A DNA stretch of 64,000 nucleotides from an uncultured Flavobacteriaceae bacterium (GTDB lineage Bacteria; Bacteroidota; Bacteroidia; Flavobacteriales; Flavobacteriaceae), in the NCBI GenBank assembly GCA_913020295.1, contig CAJWAA010000012.1, forward strand, positions 1 to 64,000, read 5' to 3'. How positions within the stretch are numbered: the first letter of the stretch is position 1; every line of letters begins with the position of its first letter. Positions 1 to 8,660 of this stretch are shown here, piece by piece. The translations under genes and the position numbers were made by a program. Below the pieces are notes generated by a model. The model saw only the letters and a program-made list of their open reading frames with translations, was not told the DNA's origin and did not search any database.

Positions 1-748
1 TCATACAAATGGTGATGAACACCCCTCCAATAAATGATTTCAAAAAGTGATTTCGAACCATTAAATCCCCGGTTATCCAGGTATGGGTATAGTTTTGAAA
101 TCGATTTTCTGTAAGGATTTCTGACAGATTTAAATTGAGTGCGTTTCCAAGGTGATAGAGGGTCAGACCCACAGCAGTCAACATTAGAAGTGTTTGCAGG
201 GTATCGGTCCATACAATGGTTTTGATGCCTCCCTTTTGTGTGTAAACCCATATCAAAACAATGGACAGCACTACAGTGATTTCAAAGGGTATGCCCCAGG
301 CATCGAAAATAAATTGTTGTAGAACGATGGCAACCAAAAAAAGTCGAAAGCTGGCACCCAAAACCCTTGAAATAAAAAAAGAAACGGCCCCAACCTTATG
401 ACTGTTATAGCCAAAACGGTCTTGCAGGTATTCGTAAATGGAGGTTAGATTTTGGTGGTAATAGACGGGGAGCAGAACAAAGGAGACGACAAAATAGCCT
501 GCCCAATAACCCAGTACCACTTGGAAATAGCTGAATCCGGAGTCGCCCACCCAACCGGGTACCGAGATAAAGGTGACACCGGATAGAGAAGCCCCTACCA
601 TTCCAAAAGCGACCAAGTACCAAGGAGAACTTCGATTGGCGGTAAAAAATGTTTGATTGTCGGCCTGCTTGCCAGTAAGGTAAGCAATGACCATCAACAG
701 GGCGAAATACCCCAAAATCAAAACCAATAAAAAAGCGGGTTGTAACAT
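1..748 (-). CDS. Sodium:solute symporter family protein, 3' end cut by window edge
   Basis: The first 249 residues are visible from an ATG at 748 and the reading frame is open to the window edge, so the C-terminal half is missing. The start lies close to a transmembrane helix (LLVLILGYF), followed by the family-typical stretch [19 protein letters not shown] and [18 protein letters not shown], which resembles the first helices of the LeuT-fold SSS (SLC5-like) transporters. Several further hydrophobic helices follow (around residues 75-95, 125-145, 155-175). SSS proteins use the sodium gradient to import sugars, amino acids, nucleosides or sialic acid; the substrate cannot be read from this part. 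It is divergent from recR with about 54 nt between the two start codons. Confidence 0.85.
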   Translation of the reverse strand, partial: MLQPAFLLVLILGYFALLMVIAYLTGKQADNQTFFTANRSSPWYLVAFGMVGASLSGVTFISVPGWVGDSGFSYFQVVLGYWAGYFVVSFVLLPVYYHQNLTSIYEYLQDRFGYNSHKVGAVSFFISRVLGASFRLFLVAIVLQQFIFDAWGIPFEITVVLSIVLIWVYTQKGGIKTIVWTDTLQTLLMLTAVGLTLYHLGNALNLNLSEILTENRFQNYTHTWITGDLMVRNHFLKSFIGGVFITICM

Positions 749-802
749 AATGGGTCTAAAGATACAAATTCAAAGCATGAGAATTATTCCTAAATTTACA
801 AC

Positions 803-1423
803 ATGGAATACTCTTCGAAGCTACTAGAAAATGCAGTTTACGAAATTGCTCAATTACCAGGAATTGGTAAAAGAACAGCACTAAGATTGGCCTTACACTT
901 GCTCAAACAACCAAAAGAAAACACTTCTAATCTGACTCAAGCTTTAAATGATCTTCGTGACCATATTAATTTTTGTTCCTCCTGTCACAATTTGTCTGAC
1001 GTGCCTCTTTGTGAGATATGTTCAAATCCTGCGCGGGACGATTCTTTAATGTGTGTGGTGGAGGACATCAGGGATGTGATAGCCATCGAAAATACCGGGC
1101 AGTTCAAAGGTTACTATCACGTTTTGGGAGGGATCATCTCCCCCATTGATGGTGTAGGACCCCAAGATTTAAATCTGGATTCTCTGGAGCAAAAAGTCAA
1201 AGAAGGTAAAGTAAAAGAAATAATTTTTGCTTTGAGTGCCACCATGGAAGCAGATACAACCAATTTTTACATCTACAAAATACTGGCACCCTACGATGTT
1301 AAAACCTCGGCCATTGCACGGGGAATTCCCGTGGGCGATGAGCTAGAGTATACCGATGAAGTCACTTTGGGGAGGAGTATTCTCAAAAGAGTGCCTTACG
1401 AAAACTCGATAGTAAATAAGTAG
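803..1423 (+). CDS. recR: Recombination mediator protein RecR
   Basis: A 206-residue protein of normal RecR length. The N-terminal helix-hairpin-helix region ([18 protein letters not shown], about residues 17-34) is followed by a four-cysteine zinc motif (CSSCHNL...[10 protein letters not shown], about 58-80) and a Toprim domain ([12 protein letters not shown], then [12 protein letters not shown]). RecR acts with RecO, and in some pathways RecF, to load RecA onto gapped DNA; recF is also in this window at 52492-53574. The ATG at 803 is the only sensible start. Four bases upstream is TAAATTTA, one mismatch from the Bacteroidota -7 box, so the mRNA may have a very short leader. Confidence 0.97.
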   Translation: MEYSSKLLENAVYEIAQLPGIGKRTALRLALHLLKQPKENTSNLTQALNDLRDHINFCSSCHNLSDVPLCEICSNPARDDSLMCVVEDIRDVIAIENTGQFKGYYHVLGGIISPIDGVGPQDLNLDSLEQKVKEGKVKEIIFALSATMEADTTNFYIYKILAPYDVKTSAIARGIPVGDELEYTDEVTLGRSILKRVPYENSIVNK

Positions 1424-1946
1424 GTTTTTTTAAGTATTTGTTTACCAGTTATTCATCATTTCTTAAATAATTTAATATTATTTATAAGGTTAGTAATCTA
1501 ATGTGGAACTATGATTGTTTCTATTGGTTATCAAGTGACTAAAAATTTGGAGTGGAATCAAGGTCAAAAAAACACGACTTAAAACCCAAAATATCAGAGT
1601 TAGAAAAATGAGAATCCCAATCAATTTATAGTACAACATGGAATTTATTATACAAACTTATAATCGACTAAAATTTTAGAAATATAGATGGGTTTTAAAG
1701 TATTTGGATTGATAACAATCGCAAATAATTTTCAAAATGGACCTTTGTAAACGTATATTAAGTGAAAAAAATTGATTCTAGTTAGGAAATAAAAATTATT
1801 AGCTGTCGATCTGTCTATTTTGTGTTGATTTTACTAAAAGGAATTATGTAAAATACAATTATAAATTAATAATACCGCCTTATATTACTTTATCTAAAAG
1901 CCTGAATATCCATTTTAAATTTGGTAATTTTGTAATTTCTATATAA
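1424..1946. other. 523-nt AT-rich intergenic region without a recognisable gene
   Basis: This is the longest gene-free stretch in the window. It is very AT-rich and contains no convincing open reading frame, no tRNA-like cloverleaf, no clear terminator hairpin after recR and no direct-repeat array that I can see. Only its last 30 bases carry a recognisable signal, a promoter-like site for the E2 gene. It may hold an unrecognised small RNA or decayed sequence, but nothing in it shows this. Confidence 0.6.
1916..1932 (+). promoter_or_regulatory. Two overlapping Bacteroidota -7 boxes upstream of the E2 gene
   Basis: TAAATTTG (1916-1923) and TAATTTTG (1925-1932) both match TAnnTTTG. The second ends 14 nt before the ATG at 1947. 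No TTG at ideal distance is obvious, so the assignment rests on the -7 box and position. Confidence 0.5.
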
Positions 1947-3329
1947 ATGGGAAAACACTTTTTAAAATTACCCAAGATGGGCGAAAGCGTCGCTGAAGCT
2001 ACTTTGACGAGATGGTTAAAAGAAGTAGGAGATTCCATTGAGATAGACGACATTTTGGTTGAGATCGCCACAGATAAGGTGGATTCAGATGTTCCTAGTG
2101 AAGTCAAAGGTGTATTGACAGAAAAGAAATTTACAGAAAATGAGGTTGTTCAAGTCGGAGATGTAATTGCAATTATTGAGACAGATGTCGATGATCCTGA
2201 TTTACAATCTTCCCCTGAAGTTGAGTCGCCTAAAAAGAAAAAGAAAAAAGAGGCTATCATCCCAGAAATACCCTCATTTTCCCTGCCCGACCCATTGCCT
2301 GAATTTGAGAGTGTGTCAAAAATGGTAGATGAGGCCAAAACTTTGTTATCACCTGAAAATCTCAATAAAAGTCAATTTCTTTCCCCACTAGTAAAAAGTA
2401 TAATCCAAGCGGAGGGACTGAGTTCAGAGGAATTAAAAAATATTATTGGCAGTGGTAAGGACAACCGAATTACCAAGAAAGATATATTGGCTTATTTGAC
2501 TCAGCGTGGTAAATCATTTCCCACTACTGCAGAAAAATATTCAACCCTAGGTTCAGAACTTTCCTCGCCAATTCAATCTATAAAAAAAATAGTTCCCTCA
2601 GGTAATACATATAATAGCGATGGTGACCAAATCATTGAAATGAATCGTATGGCCAAGCTTACGGCCGAGCACATGATCCGGAGCAAACAGACTTCGGCAC
2701 ATGTTCAGTCCTTCATAGAGGCTGATTTGACTAACCTGTGGGATTGGCGAGAGATTGTGAAAAATGAATTTATGAAGAGAGAAGGCGAAAAATTGACTTT
2801 TACGCCCTTATTGATCACGGCCTTGATCAAAGCTTTAAAAGATTTTCCGATTTTAAATAGTTCTCTAGAGGGAGATACCATTGTTCAGAAAAAAGCTATT
2901 AATATTGGGATGGCAGCAGCCATGGCCGATGGAAATTTGATAGTTCCTGTTATTAAAAACGCAGATCATTTGAATTTAGTTGGTTTGGCCAAAGCAGTAA
3001 ATGATCTTGCTCATCGAGCAAGGACTCAGCAATTGAAACCCGAGGAAATTCAGGACGGTACTTTTACTTTTACCAATATTGGTAATTTTGGATCTCTTAC
3101 TGGAACTCCCATCATCAATCAACCACAAGTTGGAATCGTAGCAGTGGGTGTGATCCAAAAAAAGCCTGCAGTAATCGAAACCTCACAGGGAGATTCGATT
3201 GCCATTCGTAAAAAAATGATCATATCCCATAGCTATGACCACCGCATTATTAATGGTGCCATTGGAGGTCAGTTTATTAAAAGTATGTCCGATTATCTTG
3301 AGAATTGGAATAAAGACCTTCCCATTTAA
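1947..3329 (+). CDS. 2-oxo acid dehydrogenase complex E2 component (dihydrolipoamide acyltransferase)
   Basis: The 460-residue protein has the standard E2 layout. The N-terminal lipoyl domain (1-78) carries the lipoylation lysine in ATDKVDSD. A charged linker with KKKKKK follows, then a peripheral subunit-binding domain (about 143-185, SPLVKSIIQAEGL...ITKKDILAYL), and a C-terminal catalytic domain ending SYDHRIINGAIGGQF. It transfers acyl groups from E1 to CoA in pyruvate, 2-oxoglutarate or branched-chain 2-oxo acid dehydrogenase. No E1 or E3 gene is adjacent, so the substrate is undecided; a branched-chain or pyruvate complex is likelier. In the catalytic HxxxDG motif the usual Asp is Asn (H432, N436). 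Confidence 0.9.
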   Translation: MGKHFLKLPKMGESVAEATLTRWLKEVGDSIEIDDILVEIATDKVDSDVPSEVKGVLTEKKFTENEVVQVGDVIAIIETDVDDPDLQSSPEVESPKKKKKKEAIIPEIPSFSLPDPLPEFESVSKMVDEAKTLLSPENLNKSQFLSPLVKSIIQAEGLSSEELKNIIGSGKDNRITKKDILAYLTQRGKSFPTTAEKYSTLGSELSSPIQSIKKIVPSGNTYNSDGDQIIEMNRMAKLTAEHMIRSKQTSAHVQSFIEADLTNLWDWREIVKNEFMKREGEKLTFTPLLITALIKALKDFPILNSSLEGDTIVQKKAINIGMAAAMADGNLIVPVIKNADHLNLVGLAKAVNDLAHRARTQQLKPEEIQDGTFTFTNIGNFGSLTGTPIINQPQVGIVAVGVIQKKPAVIETSQGDSIAIRKKMIISHSYDHRIINGAIGGQFIKSMSDYLENWNKDLPI

Positions 3330-3339
3330 ATTTTGATTC

Positions 3340-4107
3340 ATGAAATTAAAACTAAATAGACCTTTATGTTTTTTTGATTTGGAAACTACAGGAGTTAATG
3401 TCACTACTGATCGAATTGTTGAAATTGCAGTGTTAAAATTACATCCCAAGGGATCGAGAGAGGTTAAGGTTTGGCGTGTGAATCCCGAATGTCCTATTCC
3501 TGCGCAAGCTTCTGCTGTGCATGGAATTTACGATGCCGATATTGCTGACGAACCAAATTTTAAGACTCTTTCTAAAACTATTTACAATTTCATCAGGAAT
3601 TCCGATTTGGCCGGATATAATTCTGACCGTTTTGACATTCCTTTGTTGGCCGAGGAAATGCTGAGGGCTGAAATTGATTTCGATATGTCTCACTTTAAAA
3701 CCATCGATGTTCAAACAATTTTTCATAAAATGGAACAGCGAACGTTAACAGCAGCTTTGAAATTTTACTGTAATGAGGAATTGGTCGATGCTCATTCTGC
3801 TATGGCCGATACTAAAGCAACTCATGATGTTTTGATGGCCCAATTGGAGCGATATGATGAGTTGGAGGGTGATGTAGATTCTTTGAATGTTTTTACCACC
3901 CGAAAAAAGTCAGCTGATTTTGCTGGATTTATTGTTTTTAATAAAGATGGGGATGAGTGCTTTTCGTTTGGCAAACACAAAGGTAAGACCGTTGAAAATG
4001 TACTGGAGAACGAACCGGGATATTTCGGTTGGTTACTTAATGCAGATTTTCCAATGTATACCAAGAAAGTACTAACTGGTATACGTCTTAGAAAATTGAA
4101 TACCTAA
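3340..4107 (+). CDS. DEDDh 3'-5' exonuclease (DnaQ/epsilon-like) with C-terminal DUF3820-like tail
   Basis: Residues 8-170 form a DnaQ-type exonuclease with all five catalytic positions visible: D13 and E15 in FFDLETTG, D99 in NSDRFD, H152 and D157 in AHSAMADTKATHD. Such enzymes degrade DNA or RNA from the 3' end with two metal ions, either as the proofreading subunit of a polymerase or alone. The last 50 residues contain FGKHKGKTVENV and GYFGWLL, resembling the small DUF3820 module often found with such nucleases. It begins 10 nt after the E2 stop and lies 10 nt before the FAH gene, suggesting one transcript. Whether it is the replicative epsilon subunit cannot be decided here. Confidence 0.88.
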   Translation: MKLKLNRPLCFFDLETTGVNVTTDRIVEIAVLKLHPKGSREVKVWRVNPECPIPAQASAVHGIYDADIADEPNFKTLSKTIYNFIRNSDLAGYNSDRFDIPLLAEEMLRAEIDFDMSHFKTIDVQTIFHKMEQRTLTAALKFYCNEELVDAHSAMADTKATHDVLMAQLERYDELEGDVDSLNVFTTRKKSADFAGFIVFNKDGDECFSFGKHKGKTVENVLENEPGYFGWLLNADFPMYTKKVLTGIRLRKLNT

Positions 4108-4117
4108 TTATTTTTTT

Positions 4118-4729
4118 GTGAAAATTATTTGTATTGGGAGAAATTACCCAGAACATGCAGAGGAGTTGGGAAATGAAAAACCGGAGTCACCTGTTATCTT
4201 TATAAAGCCAGATACGGCAAAACTTCAAAGCAGGAGTCCATTTTATATACCTCCTTTTTCAAATGAAATTCACCATGAGGTGGAGGTATTGGTCAAGATC
4301 AGACGCATTGGTAAATACATTGAAGAGAAATTTGCTCATAAGTATTATCAAGAAATTGGCTTGGGTATTGATTTTACCGCCCGTGACCTGCAACAAAATT
4401 TAAAAGATAAGGGTTTACCTTGGGAAAAGGCAAAGGCATTTGATGGATCTGCCTTGATTGGAAATTGGTTTGACAAAGACAATTTTACAGATTTTAAAAA
4501 ACTGGATTTTAAACTCAATAAAAATGGTACTATTGTACAAAAAGGCAATACCTCGCAAATGCTTTGGAGCATTGACACCTTGATTGCTGAAGTCTCTCGG
4601 TTTTTTACCCTAAAAATCGGTGATATAATTTTTACCGGTACCCCTTCTGGTGTCGCTCCTGTTGTCGAAAACGATATACTGGTGGGATATTTGGGAGAGG
4701 AGAAAGCTTTTAAGGTAAATATAAAATAG
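4118..4729 (+). CDS. Fumarylacetoacetate hydrolase family protein
   Basis: A 203-residue single-domain FAH-family enzyme. It starts with KIICIGRNYPEHAEELGNE and FIKPDTA, followed by the metal-binding motif HHEVE (H53, E54, E56) and GLGIDFTARDLQ, and ends with GDIIFTGTPSGV. Family members hydrolyse or decarboxylate C-C bonds in fumarylpyruvate, oxaloacetate or similar keto acids with Mg2+ or Mn2+. The length fits the short YcgM/FAHD1-like group rather than eukaryotic FAH. The start is a GTG at 4118; no upstream in-frame ATG is available, and the conserved N-terminus begins immediately. cinA follows after one nucleotide, so the two are probably co-transcribed. Confidence 0.9.
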   Translation: MKIICIGRNYPEHAEELGNEKPESPVIFIKPDTAKLQSRSPFYIPPFSNEIHHEVEVLVKIRRIGKYIEEKFAHKYYQEIGLGIDFTARDLQQNLKDKGLPWEKAKAFDGSALIGNWFDKDNFTDFKKLDFKLNKNGTIVQKGNTSQMLWSIDTLIAEVSRFFTLKIGDIIFTGTPSGVAPVVENDILVGYLGEEKAFKVNIK

Positions 4730-4730
4730 A

Positions 4731-5975
4731 ATGAAAGCTGAACTGGTTAGTATCGGAGATGAAATTTTAATTGGACAAATCGTAAATACCAATTCGGTTT
4801 TTTTAGCAACAGAATTAAATAAAATTGGTGTAGAGATAGTTCAAATTAGTAGTGTTTCTGATAAAAAAGAAATCATCATTAATGCGTTGGATGAGGCCCG
4901 AAAAAGGGCTAATATCATCATCATGACAGGTGGACTTGGTCCGACCAAAGACGATGTTACCAAGCATACACTTTGTGAATATTTTGACGATCATTTGGTC
5001 AAGAACGAATATGTTTTGGAGCACATTGAGAACATCTTTGAGAAATATGTTACCACCCCAATCAGTGACATGAATCGTCAACAGGCCAAATTACCCTCCA
5101 AGGCCACGATCCTTCCGAACCAATTCGGTACTGCTGCCGGAATGTGGTTTATGGACCAGGAACAGGTATTTATTTCGCTACCTGGTGTACCTTATGAGAT
5201 GGAGGCATTGGTAAAAAATGAGGTTTTACCCAAAATTCAGCAACAATTTGTTCTCCCTGCACTATATCACAAAACCATTTTGACTTATGGTTTGGGGGAA
5301 AGTGTCATCGCAGAAAGAATTGCAGATTGGGAAAACAATCTTCCCGATTCCATCAAATTGGCTTATTTACCCAGTTTGGGGAGGGTGCGATTGAGACTAT
5401 CGGGAAAAGGCACTGAACTCGAGATCATAAAAAAACAAGTGAACGTACAGATTGAAAAGGTCATACCATTGATTGAGGACATTTATTTTGGTACAGATGA
5501 AGATCAGTCTATCGAATTTATAATTGCCGAAAAATTAAGCCGATTAGGGAAAACACTATCCTGTGCCGAGAGTTGTACCGGTGGTGCTATTGCTACAAGA
5601 CTTACAGCTCATCCGGGGGCCTCTTCTTTTTTTAAAGGTAGTGCAGTTACCTATGATGTTGGTTCAAAAACCACCCTCTTAGGGGTAGAAAGGGAGATGA
5701 TTAATCAATACGGTGTGGTTAGTAGCCCCGTGGCAACTGCCATGGCCATTGGGGCTCAAAAAAAGTACAATTCTGATTTTGCTATTGCGACTACAGGAAA
5801 TGCAGGGCCTACCAGAGGTGATTTAGGGCAAGAAGAAGGAACTGTTTTTATTGGATTAGCCACGTCCGAAGGAGTTGAAAGCTTCAAATTTAATATGGGA
5901 AATAACCGTACCCGTGTGATTCAAAAAACAGTTAACCAAGCACTTGAATTGCTTTATAGAAAATTACTCAAGTAA
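4731..5975 (+). CDS. cinA: CinA family nicotinamide-nucleotide amidase/competence-damage protein
   Basis: The 414-residue protein has both CinA domains. The N-terminal molybdopterin-binding-like domain begins AELVSIGDEILIGQIVNTN and includes MTGGLGPTKDD. The C-terminal NMN amidohydrolase domain begins about residue 258 (LSRLGKTLSCAESCTGG) and contains TGNAGPTRGD. The family recycles NMN to NaMN in pyridine-nucleotide salvage, and the N-terminal domain is an ADP-ribose/NMN pyrophosphatase in some members. The ATG follows the FAH stop by one base. A 79-nt space with a clear promoter separates it from the ribosomal protein genes. Confidence 0.95.
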   Translation: MKAELVSIGDEILIGQIVNTNSVFLATELNKIGVEIVQISSVSDKKEIIINALDEARKRANIIIMTGGLGPTKDDVTKHTLCEYFDDHLVKNEYVLEHIENIFEKYVTTPISDMNRQQAKLPSKATILPNQFGTAAGMWFMDQEQVFISLPGVPYEMEALVKNEVLPKIQQQFVLPALYHKTILTYGLGESVIAERIADWENNLPDSIKLAYLPSLGRVRLRLSGKGTELEIIKKQVNVQIEKVIPLIEDIYFGTDEDQSIEFIIAEKLSRLGKTLSCAESCTGGAIATRLTAHPGASSFFKGSAVTYDVGSKTTLLGVEREMINQYGVVSSPVATAMAIGAQKKYNSDFAIATTGNAGPTRGDLGQEEGTVFIGLATSEGVESFKFNMGNNRTRVIQKTVNQALELLYRKLLK

Positions 5976-5999
5976 TATTTTTTATTATTCTCTAATTTT

Positions 6000-6028
6000 T
6001 TGAAACTATCTAAAAAAGTGTAAATTTG
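6000..6028 (+). promoter_or_regulatory. Promoter for rpmB operon
   Basis: TTG at 6000-6002, an 18-nt spacer and TAAATTTG at 6021-6028 fit the Bacteroidota primary sigma consensus. The start codon of rpmB is 26 nt downstream, leaving a short A/T-rich leader. Confidence 0.75.
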
Positions 6029-6054
6029 CAAGCTATTAAAATTTAAATATTAAT

Positions 6055-6288
6055 ATGTCTAGAGTTTGCGATATTTCGGGAAAGAGGGCAATGTTTGGAA
6101 ATAATGTTTCCCATGCGATGAACAAGACAAAAAGACGTTTTGACATTAATTTGATCAAAAAACGATTTTATATTCCCGAGGAAGACAAATGGATTACTCT
6201 AAAGATTAAAGCTTCCGTGTTGAAAACTATCAACAAAAAAGGAATTAGTGCTGTAATTAAAGAGGCCAAGGCGCAAGGAATATTATAA
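6055..6288 (+). CDS. rpmB: Large ribosomal subunit protein bL28
   Basis: A 77-residue basic protein with typical bL28 features: it opens [28 protein letters not shown] (bL28 commonly has CxxTGK near the start and the NNVSHA motif) and continues with the [11 protein letters not shown] region. It is a structural protein of the 50S subunit. It heads the rpmB-rpmG-DUF4295 group, which is commonly followed by ftsY in Flavobacteriia. The single N-terminal Cys suggests a zinc-independent form. Confidence 0.97.
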   Translation: MSRVCDISGKRAMFGNNVSHAMNKTKRRFDINLIKKRFYIPEEDKWITLKIKASVLKTINKKGISAVIKEAKAQGIL

Positions 6289-6296
6289 ATAAAAAA

Positions 6297-6479
6297 ATGG
6301 CAAAGAAAGGAAATAGAGTTCAGGTGATTTTAGAGTGCACAGAACACAAAGATTCAGGACAAACTGGAACTTCTCGATATATCACAACCAAAAATAAAAA
6401 GAATACGCCAGACCGATTGGAGATCAAAAAATTCAACCCTATCCTTAAGCGTATGACCATTCACAAGGAAATTAAATAG
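6297..6479 (+). CDS. rpmG: Large ribosomal subunit protein bL33
   Basis: A 60-residue basic protein beginning [18 protein letters not shown], with [20 protein letters not shown]-like sequence and ending in a lysine-rich tail, as in bL33 of the 50S subunit. Only one cysteine is present, so it is the form without the four-cysteine zinc ribbon. It follows rpmB by 8 nt and is followed after 2 nt by the DUF4295 gene. Confidence 0.97.
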   Translation: MAKKGNRVQVILECTEHKDSGQTGTSRYITTKNKKNTPDRLEIKKFNPILKRMTIHKEIK

Positions 6480-6481
6480 TT

Positions 6482-6634
6482 ATGGCTAAAAAATCAGTAG
6501 CAACCTTGCAAACGGGATCGAAAAAATTGACAAAAGCCATCAAGATGGTTAAGAAAAGCGATTCCAAACATTATTCTTTTGTTGAAGCTATAATCAATCC
6601 CGATACCGCGAATGATTGGTTAAGTAAAAAATAA
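6482..6634 (+). CDS. DUF4295 family small basic protein
   Basis: A 50-residue protein starting MAKKSVATLQTGSKKLTKAI and ending NDWLSKK. It is lysine-rich (roughly one residue in four is Lys) and matches the DUF4295 family, which in Bacteroidota sits directly after rpmG. The position and charge suggest a ribosome-associated role, but the function is not established. The TAA stop at 6632-6634 is followed by a strong terminator, so this is the last gene of the ribosomal operon. Confidence 0.9.
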   Translation: MAKKSVATLQTGSKKLTKAIKMVKKSDSKHYSFVEAIINPDTANDWLSKK

Positions 6635-6656
6635 TTTTTATATCAGTCTAAAATAT

Positions 6657-6682
6657 AAGCTACTTTTACAGTAGCTTTTTTT
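6657..6682 (+). terminator. Intrinsic terminator after rpmB-rpmG-DUF4295
   Basis: An 8-bp stem (AAGCTACT with AGTAGCTT) closes a 5-nt loop and runs into seven T residues (6676-6682). It separates the ribosomal protein genes from ftsY, whose ATG is 12 nt later. Confidence 0.85.
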
Positions 6683-6694
6683 ATTGGTACACTT

Positions 6695-7648
6695 ATGAGT
6701 TTTTTAAAATCGATTTTTAGTCCAGAAAAAAAAGAGCAATTGGACAAAGGCCTTTCTGCCTCTAAAAAATCCTTTTTCTCTAAATTGGGCAAAGTAATTG
6801 CAGGTAAGTCAAAGATCGACGGAAATATTCTTGATGAACTAGAAGAAGTCTTGATTCGATCTGATGTAGGAGTGGCTACTACGCTAAAGATCATTGAAGC
6901 CCTGGAGACAAGGGTTGCTAAAGATAAATATCTTGGCACATCAGAATTGGGACAAATCTTAAGTGAGGAAGTTACTACCCTTCTCAACAAACATCAGAAA
7001 GAGGAGGTAAAAGGTTTCGACTCGGCATTACCTAATCAACCGCAAGTGATTATGGTGGTTGGTGTAAATGGAGTGGGTAAAACAACCACCATAGGCAAGT
7101 TGGCGCATCACTACAAGGCCGGAGGAAAAAAAGTAATAATGGGTGCAGCGGATACTTTTAGGGCCGGTGCCATTGATCAATTGCAGATCTGGGCAGATCG
7201 TGTGGGTGTGGACATTGTCAAGCAACAAATGGGCAGTGATCCTGCTTCTGTTGCTTTTGACACTTTACAGTCGGCTGTAGCTCAAAAAAGTGATTTGGTC
7301 ATCATTGACACCGCAGGGCGATTGCACAATAAAATCAACCTGATGAATGAATTGGGAAAAGTCAAAAAAGTAATGGATAAAGTGGTTCCAAATGCTCCCC
7401 ATGAAGTACTTTTAGTATTGGATGGATCCACTGGCCAAAACGCCTTTGAACAAGCCAAACAATTTACCGCTGCCACACAAGTAACCGCCCTGGCCATTAC
7501 CAAGCTTGATGGAACGGCAAAAGGTGGAGTTGTTATGGGGATTTCCGATCAATTCCAGATCCCTGTAAAGTATATTGGCGTAGGGGAAGGATCGGAAGAC
7601 TTACAGTTGTTTAATGCTGCAGCCTTTGTAGGGAGTTTTTTCAGTTAA
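6695..7648 (+). CDS. ftsY: Signal recognition particle receptor FtsY
   Basis: A 317-residue SRP GTPase. Residues 1-110 form the N domain without the long acidic A domain of E. coli FtsY. The G domain has the P-loop GVNGVGKTT (123-131), DTFRAGA, DTAGRL (G3) and TKLDGTAKGG (G4 plus closing motif). FtsY docks ribosome-SRP complexes to the SecYEG translocon at the inner membrane. yidC, also in this window, handles overlapping substrates. Expression must either pass the preceding terminator or begin at an internal promoter that I could not place. Confidence 0.97.
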   Translation: MSFLKSIFSPEKKEQLDKGLSASKKSFFSKLGKVIAGKSKIDGNILDELEEVLIRSDVGVATTLKIIEALETRVAKDKYLGTSELGQILSEEVTTLLNKHQKEEVKGFDSALPNQPQVIMVVGVNGVGKTTTIGKLAHHYKAGGKKVIMGAADTFRAGAIDQLQIWADRVGVDIVKQQMGSDPASVAFDTLQSAVAQKSDLVIIDTAGRLHNKINLMNELGKVKKVMDKVVPNAPHEVLLVLDGSTGQNAFEQAKQFTAATQVTALAITKLDGTAKGGVVMGISDQFQIPVKYIGVGEGSEDLQLFNAAAFVGSFFS

Positions 7649-7657
7649 GCCGTTTAG

Positions 7658-8650
7658 ATGAAAATTATAGAAAATACGCTGTTTGTATTATCAGTTTTAT
7701 TTGGACTCTTTATTATAGGGCCAGAAATAGAAGCCCCCAATTTGGAGTCACCACAGCCAGAAATTTCATCTACCATTTCCACACTTAAAGATTGGATCAA
7801 CGCTAAAGAGGCAGTTTTTGACAATATTAAAGTGGATAATGCTGCTAAACTTGAGTTTTATGATTCCATCCCGCAAAAAACAGCCTACAGCGTATTATAT
7901 CTACACGGTTTTTCTGCCAGTAGTGGTGAGGGTGATCCTTTGCACCGTAATATTGCTCGTGCGCTCAAAGCCAATCTTTACCTGCCACGGTTAAGTGATC
8001 ACGGATTGATCGAAGAGGAACCTATGTTGAATTTTACGGGTCAAAAATATCTTGATAGCGCAAAAGAGGCCTTGGCAATCGCCAAAAAAATTGGTGAAAA
8101 AGTCATTGTTATTTCCAGCTCTACCGGAGGAACTTTATCCCTGATTTTAGGTAACGATCCACAAATCGCAGCCATGTTATTGTTTGGCCCCAATGTCGAA
8201 ATTTACGATCCCAGATCCAAACTATTGACCTTGCCCTGGGGACTTCAAATTGCAAAATGGGTTTTGGGAAGTAAGTATCATGTGATGAACAACATTACAG
8301 ACCAAAAAAAAGCTTATTGGACAACAAGCTATCGCTTGGAGCCTACTGTAGAGCTTCAAAAATTGATAGAAACGGGAATGCGTCAGGAGGTGTTTAAAAG
8401 GGTTACTACTCCGGTTTTTATGGGATATTATTATAAAAATGAGGAGGAACAGGACAAGGTAGTCTCTATACCTGCCATGTTGCGGATGTTTGACCAGCTG
8501 GGCACCCCCGAAGATAAAAAACAAAAAGTCGCTTTTCCTGAAGCTGGAGATCATGTGATTATTTCTCATTTGAGTACTCCCAATCACCAAAAAGCTGAAC
8601 TGGCCGCGTTGGCATTTCTACAAAAACAATTAGATGTTGAACTGAATTAA
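7658..8650 (+). CDS. Alpha/beta hydrolase, membrane-anchored or exported
   Basis: The 330-residue protein begins with a hydrophobic segment (about residues 7-21) that could be a signal peptide or anchor. The alpha/beta hydrolase domain shows YLHGFSAS (oxyanion strand, about 81-88), a nucleophile elbow SSSTGG with likely catalytic S155, and a late AGDHV segment supplying the His. This resembles carboxylesterase/monoacylglycerol-lipase-like enzymes; the substrate is unknown. It lies 9 nt after ftsY and 10 nt before rimO, so it is probably co-transcribed. The elbow has Ser rather than Gly at its first position, which some lipases tolerate. Confidence 0.8.
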   Translation: MKIIENTLFVLSVLFGLFIIGPEIEAPNLESPQPEISSTISTLKDWINAKEAVFDNIKVDNAAKLEFYDSIPQKTAYSVLYLHGFSASSGEGDPLHRNIARALKANLYLPRLSDHGLIEEEPMLNFTGQKYLDSAKEALAIAKKIGEKVIVISSSTGGTLSLILGNDPQIAAMLLFGPNVEIYDPRSKLLTLPWGLQIAKWVLGSKYHVMNNITDQKKAYWTTSYRLEPTVELQKLIETGMRQEVFKRVTTPVFMGYYYKNEEEQDKVVSIPAMLRMFDQLGTPEDKKQKVAFPEAGDHVIISHLSTPNHQKAELAALAFLQKQLDVELN

Positions 8651-8660
8651 ATAAAAGCTG

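Noticed and set aside
8222-8590. A 122-codon open frame on the minus strand
   Set aside because: It lies wholly opposite the alpha/beta hydrolase gene and has no recognisable domain; it is a shadow frame.
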